From NCBI GenBank assembly GCA_026874595.1, contig CM049321.1:48959297-49023296 (forward strand): DNA of 64,000 bases. The letters are read 5' to 3'. This stretch comes from Sipunculus nudus (Eukaryota > Annelida > Sipuncula > Golfingiida > Sipunculidae). A program made the translations under genes and the position numbers. The notes under the pieces are model-generated. The model made no database searches and was not told the DNA's origin. It saw only the letters and a list, made by a program, of their open reading frames with translations. Below are positions 47,711 through 59,189 of the stretch, piece by piece; position 1 is the first letter of the stretch; every line of letters starts with the position of its first letter.

Positions 47711-49603
47711 TAACTAGTGGCCCATGGGCCATGACGCTCAGCTGAATTCAAGGAATGTTGAACAATGAGCAAAATGACTGCCAGAGTGCAAACAAATCAT
47801 GAATTTTGTGAACAGTCCTTAGAAATGGGTTTCAGGGGGCTTTTGGACAGAACTTCATTTAAAGGTCTAATAAATAGGAAAAAAAGCGTAAAAATTTGAA
47901 AAAAATACAGGTAGTGCCACCAGTCTGCAGGAACTAAGGAAACCCTCCACGATCAATATATATCCAAAGAATCAAGGCTATCAAGGCATTAGTTATTCAG
48001 ATGCTGGAGTTTGTATCAAATTTTGCATTTCTCTGGGGGGGGGGGGAGGGGGGGTACTTCAGAGCCCCATAGCTCGAAGGTTATGGGTTACAGGGACCTA
48101 ATTTCAGGTTTTCAAGGAGATTTTTCATGGACTTCCTTGGATCATAAGTTTGAAAATTCCAGGTCCAGTGGTTAGGATTTGTGCCATATTAACCGATGAC
48201 AGTTTCATTGCTGGTAAAAAAAAAGAGAAAAAATTCGTAAAAATTGGAAAAAAATATAGGTGGCGCCACCAGTCTGCAGGAAGTGATGGAACATCCCATG
48301 ATCAATATTCATGCAAAGAATTATGGTGATCAATGCAGTAGTTATTTAGATACTTGTGCTTTTGTCTCAAATTTTGCATTATTCTGGTAGGTACTTCGGA
48401 GCCCCATAGCTCAAAGGATATGGGTAACAAAGACCTTAATTCAGGTTTTCAAGGAGATTTTTTATGAACCTCCCTGGATATTAAGCTTGAAGATTCCAGG
48501 CCCAGTGGTTACGATTTGTGCCCTGTTGACAGATGACAGTTTCACTGCAGGTCTGAAAAAAAATCGTAAAAATTGGAAAAAATACAGGTGGAGCCACCAG
48601 TCTGCAGGAAGTGTTGGAACATCCCATGATTAATATTCATGCAAAGAATCATGGCGATCAATGTAGTATTTATTCAGATACTTGAGCTTTTGTCTCAAAT
48701 TTTGCATTATTCTGGTAGGTACTTCGGAGCCCCATAGCTCGAAGGATATGGGTAACAAAGACCTTATTTCAGGTTTTCAAGGAGATTTTTCATGGACCTC
48801 CTTGGATATCAAGCTTGAAGATTCCAGGCCCAGTGGTTACGATTTGTGCCCTGTAAACAGATGACAGTTTCATTGCAGGTCTGAAAAAAATTCGTAAAAA
48901 TTGGAAAAAATACAGGTGGCGCCACCAGTCTGCAGGAAGTGTTGAACATCACATGATCAATATTCATGCAAAGAATCATGGCGATCAATGCAGTATTTAT
49001 TCAGATACTTGAGCTTTTGTATCAAATTTTACATTATTCCGGGGGTACTTCTGAACCCTATACCTCGAAGGATATGGGAACAGAGACCTAATTTCAGGTT
49101 TTCAAGAAGATTTTTTATGGACCTACCTGGATATTAAGTTTGAAGATTCCAGGTCCAGTGGTTAGGATTTGTGCCCTGTTAACAGATGACAGTTTCATTG
49201 CAGGTGTGAAAAAAGGAAACAAAATTCGTAAAAACTGGAAAAAAAATACAGGTGGCGCCACCAGTCTGCAGGAAGAGATGGAACAATCCCATGATCAATA
49301 CTCATGCAAAGAATCATGGTGATCAATGCAATAGTTATTCAGATACTTGTGCTTTTGTATCAAATTTTGCATTATTCTGGGGGGTACTGCGGAGCCCCAT
49401 AGCTCAAAGGATATAGGTAACAGAGACCTAGGTTTTCAAGGAGATTTTTCATGGACCTCCCTGGATGTCAAGTTTGAAGATTCCAGGTCCAGCGGTTACG
49501 ATTTGTGCCCTGTTAACGGACGGCCGGACGATCGGACGACCGGACGGACGACGGACAAAGGGTGATCGCTATAGCTCAGATGACTTTCAGTCAGCTGAGC
49601 TAA
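47711..49603 (-). mobile_element. Composite repeat element, copy 2, with about 320-bp internal array
   Basis: The left end, TAACTAGTGGCCCATGGGCC then ATGACGCTCAGCTGAATT, is the inverse of the right end of the element at 6021-7838. The right end, GGACGGACGACGGACAAAGG then GTGATCGCTATAGCTCAG and GTCAGCTGAGCTAA, is the inverse of its left end. Inside, about five units of roughly 320 bp recur, each with GAGCCCCATAGCTC, TTTCAGGTTTTCAAGGAGAT, CAGTGGTTACGATTTGTGCC and GGTGGCGCCACCAGTCTGCA. Part of the unit (AAATCTCCTTG, AACCTGAAAT on the minus strand) matches the 155-bp unit of copy 1. No transposase was seen. Confidence 0.7.
48035..48054 (+). repeat. G-rich tract
   Basis: GGGGGGGGGGGG, A, then GGGGGGG inside the first unit of the composite element. 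Other units have shorter G runs here. Confidence 0.9.
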
Positions 49604-50588
49604 TAAATGACACCAAAAAGGATTACCGATAGCCTCAACGATTAAAATTAAAATTCCAAGAAATTATTCGTGGGTTTACATGGGTGATATATAAGATAAT
49701 ATTTGACAGATCTATGCTTAGTTACAAAATCTTATGGCCATAAACACCACCTTTCCGTAAAACGAATACCGTTTTTTGGTTTTTGTTCGCTAGCGTTTAA
49801 AATTCGCGATATTCACGAGAGAGAAATCTTCACAGATGAACGGTAATTTATTATAATTTTTTTTTAAACGTATCATATCTTTCTTTTGAATTTTATTGAC
49901 TCGACGACGATGATAGGTTTAATAATCAAAATGCAAACGATAATATAAATGATAAAATGTATGTTATGTTGCCTGAATATCCAAATTAGACATTATAAAT
50001 GATATGATTTTAAATATTATCTGACTACAGGGGACAACTATTGATACTCTTCCTTTGGGTCCTTGTTAAAACTAAGCTCGCATATATTGAGTAACCAATG
50101 GATAAAATACGTATTGATTACTGCACGGTAATATCTCGAAAATTGATCCGTGGCGAAACAATGAAAATGCATAAATCGAAATTTCAGCTTCGCGAATATG
50201 AAGGCAACCACAATATTTAGCTCTTCTGCAATCTCATGCAAGTATTCAAGTACACATTCGTCAGTGATACCACCCACTGGGGCTTCTCTCCAATGCAATA
50301 TGAAAATAAATAAGAATAATTTGTTTATATGTATTTTTTATATAGAGAAAGTTGATTCTTGGAGAAATCACGACCCATGACAGTACGATTAAGTTTAGTA
50401 ATTAGCCATATGCAAAATTAGCCATATGCAAAATAAAACTCCTGCATGTTTTCATCAAATATGAACAAAAGTCTTGTGTATAAAGCAGAATGTACAATAC
50501 AAAATCAGTAAAACATAAAATAACAGGAGATATATGAACAGTTTGACCACAGAGAAATGTCCGGAATGTAGAACAATATACACTACAG
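49604..50588. other. Unassigned spacer with CGCGA-type repeat pieces
   Basis: Pieces of the palindromic TTCGCGA family are at about 49790-49830 and 50150-50215, the latter ending GGCAACCACAATA. No gene is seen. Confidence 0.5.
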
Positions 50589-51498
50589 TTAAGGGGGAAC
50601 ATGACACTTTACTGGCGCCCTCTACTGATGACACTTCAAATTAAAAATATCTGGTTTAATTATATTATCAAGAGGCTACATATTTTGCCGTTTGTGACTT
50701 TTGTTGTCATGAACAACGTCATCGCTTCAGGACATCATTTGAGAAAAGTAACTACGATGAACAATTATTGTAGGAATGCTCAGTGTGACAGTTTTATTTA
50801 ATTATTTTTTTTAAATAGTACAAAATTTTCACCAGAATATCACCAGAAGAGGCTCAAGTGCAGTAATATACCAATGGCTATGTTGTCAACTGTCAGTTTT
50901 GACAGTTGCAAGTAGATGACAAAAAAGAGCATAAATTTCATCATATGATTGTAAGTGACACTGATGGTGTAATTCTGAAGAGATATTTAGTATATACCCA
51001 TAGTTTTTTAGTGTTGATATTTATATTTCTTTTTATATGGGCATCTTAAAAGCTGATCATATATTGTTGACGCCAGAAGCCATTTATGTGTGGACTTGCT
51101 CTCCGTCTCAAAACCACCAGCGCCCCCTTTTGGCTTTTTTCTAAACTAATAAAGTCCAAAATTTTCATATTTTTGCCTAATATTTTAAAATTTAACCCAT
51201 TGACATACACATTTTTGTCTATAAATAAGACTGATATTTAATTCTGCATGTTTTTTTAGAATATTATGAAAAATACACTGGTCAGTTTCTAAAATATGTA
51301 ACTTTTGTTTCCCGCTTAGTTATAATGTCATATAAAAACCCACCACATGTGTCAATTTTCAACTTCATATACTGCAAAAATAAGCACATTGACCCCAAGA
51401 TTTCATTTCATAATTTTACAAAGTATGTCTTGTAGATATCATGTGCAAAATATCTAAGAAATTCCATTGGTAGTTTAAAGTGTCATGTTCCCCCTTAA
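50589..51498. mobile_element. Terminal-inverted-repeat element flanked by TTAA
   Basis: The 23 bp at 50589-50611 (TTAAGGGGGAACATGACACT plus TTA) recur as a perfect inverse at 51476-51498. The outermost TTAA is the target duplicated by piggyBac-type transposons, though TTAA could equally be part of the repeat. The 910-bp element has no transposase frame. It is a non-autonomous (MITE-like) insertion. Confidence 0.75.
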
Positions 51499-52650
51499 TA
51501 AATACACCACTAATTTACACTTCCAGCAATGCATAATGAAGCATAATTCTTTTCAATTTTTACATGCAGTTATACGTTAAAAACTAGTACTAACTTATCG
51601 CAGTTCACATATTAATGCCAATACATGTATTTCTGTTATACTTTGACACAAGATATTTATATTAGTGAGCAATACATAATCATATCTCTTCGCTAATGGT
51701 AGGCCACAATCTTATTACTAATTAACATTGCTCACACAAAGTCTACACACATATACATAAAATGTTTATCTTTATAAAACGGAGAAAGTACTTAAGACGA
51801 CCATCCCATTTACTCGACCACCCGTTAGCTCAGGCTGTACCTTCAAAGTCTTGTCCAAAAAAAATAAAGCCCAACAAACCGTTAATACAATTGGATATTT
51901 TTAGCCTAGTTCTATTTATTCATTCCGTACTTTATTTATTTACTAAATACACATGAAATGATATTTACATGGGAAAAAATTATTTGAACTTTTATTGCAT
52001 CACCGGGCACTGAACATGTAATAAAGCAAATATGAAAAGTGTATCAGCCGATAACATATAATATCTATATACAGATTTCAAGGATATTGAAATTCCATTT
52101 CTACATAATGACAGAAACTCATACCTATAGAAAATCCCTATAACTCGACCACCAAGCAATCACAACCACGTTTTTTTCTGTTCTCTGAAAGTATATACAG
52201 AATGCAGTGAACAACCTGTAAACCATACAAACATATTAACCAGGTGAAATGGGTGCTTTTGCTTATCCTTCAAGTTGTTGCTATCACTTTGTATATATCC
52301 ATTAAAGACATTAACCAAGTAGTTGCATTGTCATGTTGTCTTCAGCTGCAAAAGTCTCCGTTAAAAAAATACATTACCCTAACAAGAACAATTCAAATAC
52401 GATGTGAAATTTGAGAACATGAGCGGGACAACCTGCACAGGCAAAATATATAATAATGAAAGGTAAAAAAGGTATCATGTTTAATCTGTGACACGTCTAT
52501 TGAAATACAATTTGTATAAATAATGTTGTATTGGCAAATCGATTGTTTCAAAACACAACATAAAATATAACAACATGATTAAAAGGGTTCTCTGCACAAT
52601 AAGAAATGTGAGATTTTTAGTTATCAACTACCATTCAGCCATACGTCTGA
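51499..52650. other. AT-rich spacer
   Basis: No exon, repeat end or array seen apart from low-complexity A/T. Confidence 0.5.
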
Positions 52651-54460
52651 ATAATTTTGCTCAAAAGAAGTTATTGGAGAAATAAGTAATGTCAAACCCG
52701 AAACCCTCTTTCGGATCACCAGATCCAATAGCTCATATCTGGTAATATCACGTTTCCCATTTTGGGATCACCTGATCCAATGTCTGGTAAGTATAATCAC
52801 GGTACCCTCTTTGGGATTCACCTGATCCAATGTCTGGTAACTATAATCATGGTACCCTCGTGGGAATCACCTTATCCAATGTCTGAAAAGTATAATCACG
52901 GTAGCCTCGTGGGGATCACCTGATCCAATGTGTTGAAAGTATAATCACGGTACCCCCTTCGGGATATCCTGATAAAATATATGGTATATGTGATAATAGT
53001 GCCCTTGAGGGTACCGGCAAGGTAATAGTTTTAGTAGTTATAGTTTTGGCGAAACCAAGTCTGCAACAGCACCAGTATCCTATAACCGGATTATTTTAAA
53101 ATTCCTAGAAAATATAGGAGAATTTTTAATGTTGTGAACTTAGGAAGTCCAAATAATTCTGAATTAAGTATCAATATAAATACGTCCTTTAGTTTTAAAT
53201 ACTAGCTAAAAGTGCACTTTGGGAAAGGTTGTTTTTGCTAGCTGGGTTGTCGCCCACTGCTGCTTCCTGGGAGGTACGTGTAATAAAGTGAATTGTAGGA
53301 GTCGGGCGGTCGCTGGAATTATCGCTTTAATTTTAATAGCCTGAGAATGTAGAAAAACAAACCTGAAAAACTCGGAATAGAAAACGTAAAGTAAGGTCGA
53401 TACCAAAAATGATTATTGTGAACATTTCTATTCTATATTATATAATATTCTATTCTTATATCAGATCATTTTAGAGGTTCCCGCGATCAGACCTGCAAAT
53501 GCCAGGGTGAATAAAAATTGTTGTATTAATTTAAAAGATTGTAAAAATGACAAACCTTTAAACTAGAAGATTCAAAGGTGAAGGTTAGTGGATTGTATCA
53601 TTAAATAATATATAATGAATATAACCTTCGCAAAAGGCATGGCATTGATATCAGAATGACAATGATACCTTCTCTAAATCAACTGTTCCAATCTCTGCTT
53701 AGTATGATCGCGGTACCCTCTTTGGCATCAACTGCTTTAGTGAGTTACAAATATGATCATGGTACCCTCGTGGGGATCACCTGATCAAATGTCTGGCAAG
53801 TACGGTCAAGGTAGCCTCTTTATGATCACCTGATCCAATGTGTGGTAACTATGATCACGGTACTCCTTTTGCTAGGTCATTGTCCTAAGGTAACTACATG
53901 CATATTTAAATTGCATTGTCGGGATCTAATGGTCTTTGCAATGGTACGATTAACCCTTTACGAAGTGGAGGCTAAGAGTGACTGATATGTACCCTTAGTA
54001 ATGAGCATTATGAGAATGGCGAATTACCACAACTTATTGTGAGGTCGATTAGACAGATGATAATTTTCGCTGAACATTCTTTTTTATGTCGGAAAAGTTA
54101 AGGAGGTTCACACGATCCGATCTGCAAATGGGGTGGTGAATAAAATTTTCTTATTAATATACAAGATTCTAAAAACAATAACTCATTAATGGTCGGTCGC
54201 AAAACGGCACGACAGATACATTAGAATAAGACAGGGATGTCATGACAAGGGTTACATCTTTTTGATCACCTGATACAATGTCTGGTGAGTATGGTCACGG
54301 TACTCTCTTTAGGAACATCCGATTCTTTGTCTTCTGAGTATAAAATATATGTTGGACTCTTATTTCGGGACCATCTCTTATTTTTGGAAAGCACATTGAA
54401 GAAAACTGGATAAAAATCTGCGATAGGGCCATATGATTGATCTATGTGGTATAATTACAG
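52650..54460 (+). repeat. Degenerate outlying units of the 49-bp minisatellite and mixed repeats
   Basis: The unit with GGATCACCTGATCCAATGTC and GGTAAGTATAATCACGGTAC appears about five or six times at 52700-53000, four times at 53690-53880 and once or twice at 54250-54330. In between, 53205-53330 holds a piece starting AGTGCACTTTGGGAAAGG that recurs at about 57717 and 60169. Confidence 0.75.
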
Positions 54461-54574
54461 AATGTTCAGTATGAAAGGAATTATGAGGGCTATGTCTCTC
54501 GTGCCCAAATATTATAAATCGTCATATGATGCGTATATCGCTTCTCGCGTTTATAGAGGACATGCTCGCGACAG
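54461..54574 (+). other. Exon-like core, unit 1
   Basis: Acceptor-like GGTATAATTACAG, then an open frame from ATG 54462 (MFSMKGIMRAMSLVPKYYKS and onward, ending HARDR), then CGACAG with GTGAGG as donor. 38 codons. The same frame is open in unit 2 over its whole length and in unit 3 from the second ATG. I do not recognise the peptide. Confidence 0.35.
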
Positions 54575-55270
54575 GTGAGGCAAGAGTGATGTACACAATT
54601 CAAGCTCCAGAAAAATCTGCAATATTTCCAGTCACTGCTGGAATATTAATTTCCATAGAAGACAAATTGTTTTTTTAATGAATAGAAGTAAAGAACGGAG
54701 AATGAATACAACTTTCCTCATAGTAGGGTCACTGCCCTGTGCCCCTTTTGCCACCAATAACACCTAGAAAGGCAAAGGGCAAAGGTTAACAGCGTGTACG
54801 TGAAAGACGCCAATATAAGGCATCTAATGCTGCAAAAGGGAACGGATTCATTATATTGGAATAACAGCAATAAAAATAACTGGATTTTCGGGAAAAATGA
54901 AATCCGAGCAAATATAGCAACCTCAGGAAATAGAAAGATCTTTTCCTCGAGTCAATGTCCTCGTCTCATCTAGCTATTATATGGTAAGTATGATAAAGAC
55001 ATATTTTCAAGAAGGATCTGGCGTGAACTCTAAAAATATACATCAATCACATACAAGGGTCGGAGGTTCATGATATATTCCATCTAGTCAACAACTGTAT
55101 CCTGCTCATGGGCAATAATTTAGGGAATATGATTTATTTGAAACACTGCAGTACTAATGTTGGACTCTTATTTTGGGACCATATTTTATTATTTTTTTAA
55201 GAGCATTGAAGAAAACTGGAGAAAACTCTGCGACGGGGCCATATAATTGATCTGTGTGGTAAAATTACAG

Positions 55271-55384
55271 AATGTTCAGTATAAAGGGAATTATGAGGGT
55301 AATGTCTTTCGTGCCCAGAAATTATAAATCGTCAAATAATGCGAAGATCGATTCCCGCGTTTTTAGAAGACATGCTCGCGACAG
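55271..55384 (+). other. Exon-like core, unit 2
   Basis: Preceded by AAAATTACAG, open from ATG 55272 (MFSIKGIMRVMSFVPRNYKS and onward, ending HARDR). The donor is changed to GCGAGG, so splicing here would need a GC donor. Confidence 0.35.
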
Positions 55385-56359
55385 GCGAGGCAAGTGTGAT
55401 GTACACAATTCAAGCTCCAGAAGAATCGGCATTACTTCCGGACAGTGCTGGAATATTCATTTCCATATATGACTAAATTGTTAAAAAAATGAATAACGGT
55501 AAAGAAAGGAGGATGAATACAACTTTCCCCACAGTAGGGTCACTGCCCTCAGCTGATGTGGCTGTATAAAGGTAAATAAACGAAAGACCTGCCCAAGTAA
55601 GGCATTGTGTGTCCTCTTCTAATAATTACACAAATAACACCTAGAAAGGCAAAGGGCGAAGATTAAAAACGTGTACGTGAAAGACGCCAATTTAGTGCAC
55701 ATAATGCTGCAAAGGCGAACGGTTCATTATATTGGAATTACAGCAATAAAAGATATCTGGACTTCCGAAAAAAAAGAAATCCGAGAAAATATTGCAACCT
55801 CAGGAAAAGGAAACAACGTTTCCTCGAGTCAATGTCCTCGTCTCATCTGGCTATTTTATGGTAAGTATGATAAAGACATTTTCAAGGATGATCTTGCATG
55901 ACCTCAAATAAATATACATCATTAACCCAGAAGGGTCGGCGGTTCATGCTAAATCCCATCTAGTCAACAATGGTATGCTTCTAATGGCCTATAATGGAAG
56001 GAATATGATTTATTTGAAACACTGCAGTAACAATGTCCGAATACCCCTGGAAACTGATTTTGCAACTAGTAGGAATAAATAAATAAATTCAGAATAAAAA
56101 GAAACCTAGAAAATATAAAAGGCTAGGAAAGAGTAGAACTTTAGGAAGAAATGGTTCACCTCCAGACCACTGTCCTCAGCTGGTCTAGCTGTATCAGGCT
56201 AAGTATAATAAAGACTCCGTCTCATGAAAGAATGAAATTATTTGACATCTAATGATTACACGCAGTACATGGGAGGGGTGTAAAGTAACATAATAAGAAC
56301 CTGTACTTAATAGTGGGAACCTGTTTCAATGGATAAGTATATAAGGATGATTGACTGCA

Positions 56360-56442
56360 ATGTCTCTCGTGCCCAGATATTATAAATCGTCATATGATGC
56401 GTATATCGATTCTCGCGTTTTTAGAAGACATGCTCGCGACAG
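56360..56442 (+). other. Exon-like core, unit 3
   Basis: It keeps the second ATG (MSLVPRYYKSSYDAYIDSRV, ending HARDR) and the GTGAGG donor. The upstream part with the acceptor-like site is replaced by another sequence. Confidence 0.35.
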
Positions 56443-57639
56443 GTGAGGCAAGAGTGATGTACACAATTCAAGCTCCAGAAAAATCGGCAATATTTCCAGA
56501 CAGTGATGGAATATTAATTTCCATCTAGGACAAATTTAAAAAGAAATGAATAAAGGTAAAGAACGGAGGATGTATAAAAAATTGTCTCCATAGTAGGGTA
56601 ACTGCCTTCAGCTGATGTGGCTATTCTAAGGTAGTAAATGAAAGACATTCCCGAGAAAAACATTGTGTGCCCTCCTCTTATAATTACATAACTGCTGTGA
56701 AGGCAAAGGGCGAAAGTTAAAAGCGTGTATGTGAGAGACGCCAATTTAATGCGCCTAATGCCGCAAAAGTGAACGGATTCATTCGATTTGAATCACAGCA
56801 GGAACAATAGCTGGTTTCCGGGAAAAAAGAAAACCGAGAAAATATTGCAACCTCAGGAAAAGGAAACATCGTTTCCTCGAGTCAATGTCCTCGTCTCACC
56901 TAGCTATCTTATGGTAAGTATGATAAAGACATATTTTCAAGAAGGATCTGGCGTGAACTCTAAAAACATACATAAATCATCCAGAAGGGTCGGCGGTTCA
57001 TGCTAAATCCCATCTGGTCAACTGTATGCTGCTAATGGGCAATAATAAACGGAGATATGATTTATTTGGAACACTGCAGTATTAATGTCCGAATATCCCC
57101 GAAAACTGATTTTTTAGATAATAGGAATAAACAAATAAATTCAGAATAAAAAGAAACTAGAAAATATTAAAGGCTAGAGAAGAGTAAAACTTTAGGAAGA
57201 AAAGGTTTACCTCCAGACAATTGTCCTCAGCTGGTCAGGCTGTATCAGACTAAGTGTAATAATGACACCGTCTCATAAGAGGATGAAATTTCGTGTCATC
57301 TAATGATTACACAAAATACATGGGAGGGATGTAAAGTAACAGAATAAGAACCTGTACTTAGAAGTGGGTACCCTATTCCAATGGACCTTTCTGATCACGC
57401 TAGTTATACCTGTAGGCAACTACTGAAAACAAATGTTCGGGCCCGATGTATTGATAAAGACACATTTTCTTATATCTGATCCTTTGGCTTTTACATAAAT
57501 TCATTTGACAAAATCTATATAAAGATTGTTCTTTTACCCGAGCACGTCTGACGATCGTTGCAACCAATGAGCACGCCTTTGTAAACGGTCTCTTAATGCA
57601 TATAATTTGCAACTTTGCCTAATGAAATAGACATTTAAT

Positions 57640-58127
57640 AAGACATCCATGACTCTGCTGTTTTAAGTTATTCAATTACACCCAAAATGCGATTGGGTTC
57701 ATAAGCAGTGGTAAATGTGCACTTTGGGAAAGGAGTTATTTCTTGGTAGGTCATTGTCTTCAGCTGTTCTATTGTGAGGTCAGTAAGATTTATGTGAATA
57801 GTCTGGGACCAGTGATCTCTTTAAATATACTGCTAACCCATAACGGGTGCAGCTTAAGGTCACATGCACACACCCATAAAGTTGTGGAAATGGCGTAATT
57901 AAAAAACTTAAGCTTAGATTCATCCAACCAATGTTTGTCATGGAGGATAATGTTTTATATTAAGTAAACAGATCGAAAAAGAATAATAGAACCGAGAAAA
58001 TTGAAAGGCAAAGGTTAGAGGAGTGCCTCATAAATTAATTAAGAAAATAGCATATATAATGAAACATACATCTTAACCTCCACAAAAGACAAGGCAAACA
58101 TATCAGAATAAGATAGGGAAGTCACAG
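57640..58127 (+). repeat. Dispersed repeat copy between the arrays
   Basis: AATGTGCACTTTGGGAAAGG then TTATTTCTTGGTAGGTCATT and CTTCAGCTGTTCTATTGTGA match pieces at 53210 and 60169-60245. The piece ends at a GTCAGTAAG or GTAAATATAA donor-like site in each copy. Confidence 0.6.
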
Positions 58128-59180
58128 CAGCATGATCCAATGTCTAGTAAGCATGGTAACGGTACCCTCTTTGTGATATCTGGTTAGTTTAAATACGGTA
58201 CCCTCTTTAGTTTCATCTGATCCAATGTCTGGTAAATAAGATCGAGGTACCCTCTTTTGGACCACCTGATCCAATGTCTGGTAAGTATATTCACGGTACC
58301 CTCTTTGGGATCACCTGATCCAATGTCTGGTAAGTATAATCACGGTACCCTCTTTGGGATCACCTGATCCAATGTCCGGTAAGTATAATTACGGTACCCT
58401 CTTAGGGTTCACCTGATCCAGTGTCAGGTAATTATAATCATGGTACCCTCTTTGGGATCACCTGATCCAATGTCTGGTAAGTATATTCACGGTACCCTCT
58501 TTGGGATCACCTGATTCAATGTCTGGTAAGTATAATTACGGTACCCTCTTAGGGTTCACCTGATCCAGTGTCTGGTAATTATAATCATGGTACCCTCTTT
58601 GGGATCACCTGATCCAATGTCTGGTAAGTATAATCACGGTACCCTCTTTGGGATCACCTGATCCAATGGCTGGTAAGTATAATTACGGTACCCTCTTAGG
58701 GTTCACCTGATCCAATGTCTGGTAAGTATAATCACGGTACCCTCTTTGGGATCACCTGATCCAATGGCTGGTAAGTATAATTACGGTACCCTCTTTGGGA
58801 TCACCTGATCCAATGTCTGGTAAGTATAATCAAGATACCCTCATTGGGATCACCTGATCCAATGTCTGGTATGTATAATCACGGTCCCCTTTTCTGGATC
58901 ACTTGATCCAATATCTGGTTAGTTTAAATACGGGACCCTCTTTAGTATCACCTGATCTAATATCTGGTAAATTAGATCATGGTACCCTCTTTTGGATCAC
59001 CTGATCCAATGTCTGGTAAGATTGATCACGGTACTCTCTTTTGAATCACCTGATCCAATGTCTGCTTAGTATAATCACGGTACCCTCTTTGGGATCACCT
59101 GATCCAATGTCTGGTAAGTATAAACACGGTACCCTCTGTGGGAACACCTGATCCAATGTCTGGTCAGTATAAAACATATA
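58128..59180 (+). repeat. 49-bp tandem minisatellite, about 21 units
   Basis: The unit reads GGTAAGTATAATCACGGTAC, then CCTCTTTGGG, ATCACCTGAT and CCAATGTCT. Nearly every unit holds CTG/GTAAGTAT, a near-perfect 5' splice-site consensus, a KpnI-type GGTACC and the near-palindrome GATCACCTGATC. An isolated extra unit is at 59545-59590. The variant phrase TTAGGGTTCACCTGATCCAG marks some units at regular spacing, hinting at a higher-order period. Confidence 0.92.
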
Positions 59181-59189
59181 CGTGGACTC

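Larger units (their letters stand above)
54461..57340 (+). repeat. Three tandem 0.8-1.1-kb units with exon-like cores
   Basis: Units starting near 54461, 55271 and about 56320 share an 83-114-nt open core ending at a donor-like site, then AATTCAAGCTCCAGAA, CTAGAAAGGCAAAGGGC, GTGAAAGACGCCAAT and TCCTCGAGTCAATGTCCTCG followed by CTATTxTATG and GTAAGTATGATAAAG. The copies differ by scattered substitutions and by unit-specific insertions. The blocks around ACCTGTACTTA with GTGGG (56300, 57350) also repeat. Confidence 0.75.

Noticed and set aside
58128-59180. CRISPR array
   Set aside because: Units are contiguous with no unique spacers, and the DNA is eukaryotic.
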